DNA from: Paenibacillaceae bacterium
GTDB taxonomy: Bacteria > Bacillota > Bacilli > Paenibacillales > Paenibacillaceae
NCBI GenBank assembly: GCA_004134985.1
Contig: REGQ01000006.1
Coordinates: 160,610 to 224,609 of the forward strand
Direction: 5' to 3'
DNA length: 64,000 nt
The position numbers and the translations under genes are program-made. Positions 61,331 through 64,000 of the stretch are shown piece after piece (position 1 is the stretch's first letter; each line of letters starts with the position of its first letter). The notes under the pieces are model-generated. The model did not search any database. It was given only the letters and a program-made list of their open reading frames with translations, and was not told where the DNA came from.

Positions 61331-63003
61331 ATTTCAGCTATCCGCTGAAAGACCAAGAGACGCTCAGAGATATCAACTTGACCGTGAATAGCGGTGAATT
61401 TATCGCCGTCTGCGGCAAATCCGGCAGCGGCAAGAGCACGTTGCTGCGTCAGTTGAAATCTGTTCTTGCCCCGCATGGGACACGCGGCGGGCAGATTTAC
61501 TTTCGCAAGCAGCCGCTTGAGAACGTGGACGAACGCACGCAGGCTGCGCAGATTGGATTCGTCCAGCAAAATGCCGATAATCAGATCGTGACAGACAAAG
61601 TATGGCATGAGCTCGCTTTCGGGCTGGAGAGTTTGGGGTACCCTTCGTCAACGATTCGGCTGCGCGTGGCGGAGATGGCCAGTTTTTTTGGCATTCAGGC
61701 CTGGTTTCACCGCAATGTCGCCGAGTTGTCCGGCGGACAGAAGCAGTTGCTTAATTTGGCCTCGATTATGGCGATGCAGCCGGAGGTGCTCATCCTCGAT
61801 GAGCCGACCTCCCAGCTTGATCCTATCGCGGCTGCTGATTTCCTGGCGACCTTGACGAAAATTAACCGAGAGCTTGGCACGACCATTCTGATGAGCGAGC
61901 ATCGCCTTGAAGAGGTGCTGCCGCTGGCAGACCGGCTGATCGTAATGGATGAGGGACGCATTATTGCGGATGAGCGGCCAGCGCGGGCCGGGGAGGCACT
62001 GCGCAGTATGGACCATCCGATGTTTGTGGCGATGCCCGCTCCGATGCGCATTTATGCCGGGGTGGAGAGCGGCGGCGATGTCTTGCCCGTGACAGTGAAG
62101 GAAGGCCGCCAGTGGCTCAATGCTTATCTGGAGCAATTGGAAGGCAAGCCAAGTCAGGTTCTGCCGGCAGGGGGCAGTGATCGCAACAGACAGAACAAAA
62201 AGAACAGCGCGGTTGTGATTCAGTTCAAAGAGGTTTGGTTCAAATACGACAGGCAGGGGCCGGATATCATTAAAGATTTGTCTTTTAAAATTCTAGAAGG
62301 GCAGTTTTATTGTATTGTCGGCGGCAATGGCACAGGCAAAACATCGGCTTTGTCACTAATGAGCGGTCTCCTCAAGCCTTATCGGGGCAAAGTGAGCATC
62401 GGCGGGAAAAATCCGGCTGCGATGCGTCCCGGCGAGCTGTTTACCAACTACTTAGGGGTACTGCCGCAAAATCCGCAATCGCTGTTTGTCAAAAAAACAG
62501 TGGAGCAGGACTTGCACGAAATGTTGGCTTTAAGGAAGCTGACAAGTGAAGAGAAGGCTGCTAAAGTGGCAGCGGTCGTCGAGCTGGCGGAGCTGGAGGA
62601 ATTGCTCGCCATGCATCCGTATGATTTGAGCGGAGGGGAGCAGCAGCGTGCGGCACTGGCCAAGGTGCTCCTGTTAGAGCCCAAAATATTGCTGCTCGAT
62701 GAGCCGACCAAAGGGCTGGACAGCTTTTACAAGGAGAAGCTGGCTGCTTTTCTGAAAAAGCTGAATGCGGAAGGGGTTACGATTGTGATGGTGTCGCATG
62801 ACATTGAATTTTGTGCCAGACATGGTGAGCAATGCGCAATGTTTTTTGATGGCAGCATTGTAACGTCACATGCCGCGGCCGAATTTTTCGCGGGCAACAG
62901 CTTTTATACGACAGCTGCTAACCGTATGGCGCGCCATGTATGGAGCGAGGTCGTAACGATAGAGGATGTGATCGGATTATGCCAGACAAGCCAGAGAGGT
63001 TGA
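61303..63003 (+). CDS. ECF transporter ATPase with two fused ABC domains
   Basis: A 566-residue fusion of two EcfA ATPases. First domain: Walker A GKSGSGKSTLLRQ, signature LSGGQKQLLNLAS, Walker B LILDEPTSQLDP. Second domain: GGNGTGKTSALS, LSGGEQQRAALAK, LLLDEPTKGLDS. It powers vitamin uptake through the T subunit. The ORF is open upstream to 61207, but GTG 61303 has GGAGG 7 bases ahead and begins the ABC fold (VEIYAIEKLNFSYPLK). Overlaps the S-subunit gene by 25 bases. Confidence 0.93.
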   Translation: MEIYAIEKLNFSYPLKDQETLRDINLTVNSGEFIAVCGKSGSGKSTLLRQLKSVLAPHGTRGGQIYFRKQPLENVDERTQAAQIGFVQQNADNQIVTDKVWHELAFGLESLGYPSSTIRLRVAEMASFFGIQAWFHRNVAELSGGQKQLLNLASIMAMQPEVLILDEPTSQLDPIAAADFLATLTKINRELGTTILMSEHRLEEVLPLADRLIVMDEGRIIADERPARAGEALRSMDHPMFVAMPAPMRIYAGVESGGDVLPVTVKEGRQWLNAYLEQLEGKPSQVLPAGGSDRNRQNKKNSAVVIQFKEVWFKYDRQGPDIIKDLSFKILEGQFYCIVGGNGTGKTSALSLMSGLLKPYRGKVSIGGKNPAAMRPGELFTNYLGVLPQNPQSLFVKKTVEQDLHEMLALRKLTSEEKAAKVAAVVELAELEELLAMHPYDLSGGEQQRAALAKVLLLEPKILLLDEPTKGLDSFYKEKLAAFLKKLNAEGVTIVMVSHDIEFCARHGEQCAMFFDGSIVTSHAAAEFFAGNSFYTTAANRMARHVWSEVVTIEDVIGLCQTSQRG

Positions 63004-63713
63004 CGGACCAGCGCTGGAATCGACGGACACTGCTTGCCGCCGCGCTGATCCTGATTGTGATCCCGGCGACCATTCTGCTCGGTGTATTCGTGCTCAATGA
63101 CCGAAAATATTATTTTATCAGTCTGCTGATTGTGCTCTATACGCTGATCCCGTTTGCGCTGGTGTTTGAAAGCCGCAAGCCGCAGGCGCGCGAACTGATC
63201 GTCATCGCGGTGATGGCCGCTATTGCAGTGGCGGGACGAGCGGCCTTCTTCATGCTGCCGCAGTTTAAGCCGGTGGTGGCGATTGTTATTATCGCAGGGG
63301 TGAGTCTTGGCGCGGAAGCCGGGTTTTTGGTCGGGGCTGTTGCAGGTTTTGTGTCGAATTTCTTTTTTGGCCAAGGGCCATGGACGCCATGGCAGATGTT
63401 CTGTTTCGGCATTATCGGGTTTATCGCAGGTCTCGTGTTCAAGAAAGGGCGGCTGCAGCGGACAAGATTGGTGCTCTGTCTGTTTGGCGGATTGGCGACG
63501 TTGCTGATCTATGGCGGAATCATCAACATTGGCTCACTTCTGATGTTTACTTCCCATTTTTCCTGGCCGGCCTTGCTCGCGACTTACGCTTCCGGATTCT
63601 GGTTTGATATGGTGCACGCTGTGGCAACCGTCGTATTTCTTTATTTTCTTGCCCGCCCGCTACTGGAAAAGCTGGACCGTGTCAAAGCCAAATATGGCCT
63701 GATAGAGCGGTAA
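62979..63713 (+). CDS. ECF transporter S component, probable cobalamin type (CbrT-like)
   Basis: A 244-residue membrane protein with about seven helices; IVIAVMAAIAVAGRAAFFMLPQFKPVVAIVIIAGVSLGAEAGFLVGAVAGFVSNFFFGQGPWTPWQMFCFG-like sequence is the pattern of S subunits of the CbrT group, known for cobalamin or cobinamide uptake. Last gene of the operon. The surface proteins upstream have cobalamin-binder folds, which supports the assignment. ATG at 62979, with AGAGGATG upstream inside the ATPase gene. Confidence 0.82.
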   Translation: MPDKPERLTDQRWNRRTLLAAALILIVIPATILLGVFVLNDRKYYFISLLIVLYTLIPFALVFESRKPQARELIVIAVMAAIAVAGRAAFFMLPQFKPVVAIVIIAGVSLGAEAGFLVGAVAGFVSNFFFGQGPWTPWQMFCFGIIGFIAGLVFKKGRLQRTRLVLCLFGGLATLLIYGGIINIGSLLMFTSHFSWPALLATYASGFWFDMVHAVATVVFLYFLARPLLEKLDRVKAKYGLIER

Positions 63714-63807
63714 TGGAGCCTGAACTTGCGAAAATATGAAAGTGATGCAAAAATTCAGGATTTACACTTATAAGTTAAGGTTGAACGAAGAGGGGGCAGA
63801 GGTTGCG

Positions 63808-63925
63808 AATTGTTGTATTTTGTACAACTTAATCAGCCGTAGGAGACCAATCTCGTGAAATTGTTGTACATTGTGCAGCAATTGTTATATTACATGATGT
63901 TTTCAGGCGAAATCTTGTAGTTTAG
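63808..63925 (+). repeat. Dispersed repeat family 2, copy B
   Basis: Begins AATTGTTGTATTTTGTACAA and matches 53277-53405 in the same orientation, including AATTGTTGTACATTGTGCA and the later GGCGAAATCTTG. The stretch from 63714 to the window end holds no gene. Confidence 0.8.
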
Positions 63926-64000
63926 AGTCAATTTCATAAATAAAATCCCTTGCTACAACTGGGTTTTTGAGCACATAAAAAAGGAGTACCTCCCTAAGTT

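Overview
The window looks like a chromosome segment from a Paenibacillus-type Firmicute (Paenibacillaceae). Pointers are strong GGAGG-type ribosome binding sites, many TTG/GTG starts, secreted proteins with copper-amine-oxidase-like stalk domains, an SLH-anchored protein, LplABC-type sugar uptake without its own ATPase, membrane-bound AraC sensors, and operators of Firmicute type (CtsR, cre, Fur, BceR). No rRNA, CRISPR array or complete insertion sequence was seen; there is one tRNA, for leucine.

Layout. 1-2840 (minus): a YcbLMNO-like peptide-response module (response regulator, kinase, BcrA-like ATPase, permease cut by the window edge). 2920-5880: an AraC regulator divergent from a heparinase II/III-like enzyme. 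6042-7268: a small conserved protein under LexA-like boxes and an Hsp20 with a CtsR operator. 7270-7831: a structured non-coding stretch with a 180-bp dispersed repeat. 7832-10212: a membrane pseudokinase and two small unknowns. 10453-14777: an RND efflux pump and lipoprotein adaptor. 14855-15144: a short promoter-peptide-terminator unit. 15249-18432: an AAA ATPase, a stalk-domain protein and a frameshifted SurA/PrsA-like gene. 18677-33481: a large glycan-use locus (AraC sensor, solute-binding lipoprotein, toroid enzyme, two permeases, a 2181-residue secreted multidomain protein) with a cre site.

33597-41455: a YdaT-like small protein, a secreted unknown, an alkyltransferase-like DNA repair protein, a DUF420/CtaM-like membrane protein, a GH127 locus with its AraC regulator, a TetR regulator and a HAD phosphatase. 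41457-45970 (minus): a BceRS-BceAB peptide detoxification module with a BceR operator. 46000-48290: a degraded region with a dispersed repeat split by a 165-bp MITE-like element, gene fragments (flavin monooxygenase, phage connector), small ORFs, a Fur-controlled promoter and a 51-bp tandem hairpin repeat. 48294-52803: a SUKH-LRR protein, an AraC regulator read through in frame into a siderophore-binding lipoprotein, and a GNAT. 52974-57142: tRNA-Leu, a siderophore-binding-protein fragment, a second dispersed repeat, a stalk protein, a FrnE-like thioredoxin, and IclR plus aldo-keto reductase. 57257-63713: an operon pairing two surface proteins (SLH plus terpenoid-toroid, DUF4430) with a complete ECF transporter, probably for a corrinoid, behind a leader that carries an attenuator-like terminator.

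Most unusual points: four genes (AAA ATPase, SurA-like, TetR, IclR) have no usable ATG/GTG/TTG start, and each has ATT or ATC at the correct distance from a strong Shine-Dalgarno; an AraC regulator and a lipoprotein share one uninterrupted frame across a perfect Fur box; and a MITE with target duplication sits inside a repeat family that also occurs near position 7500.
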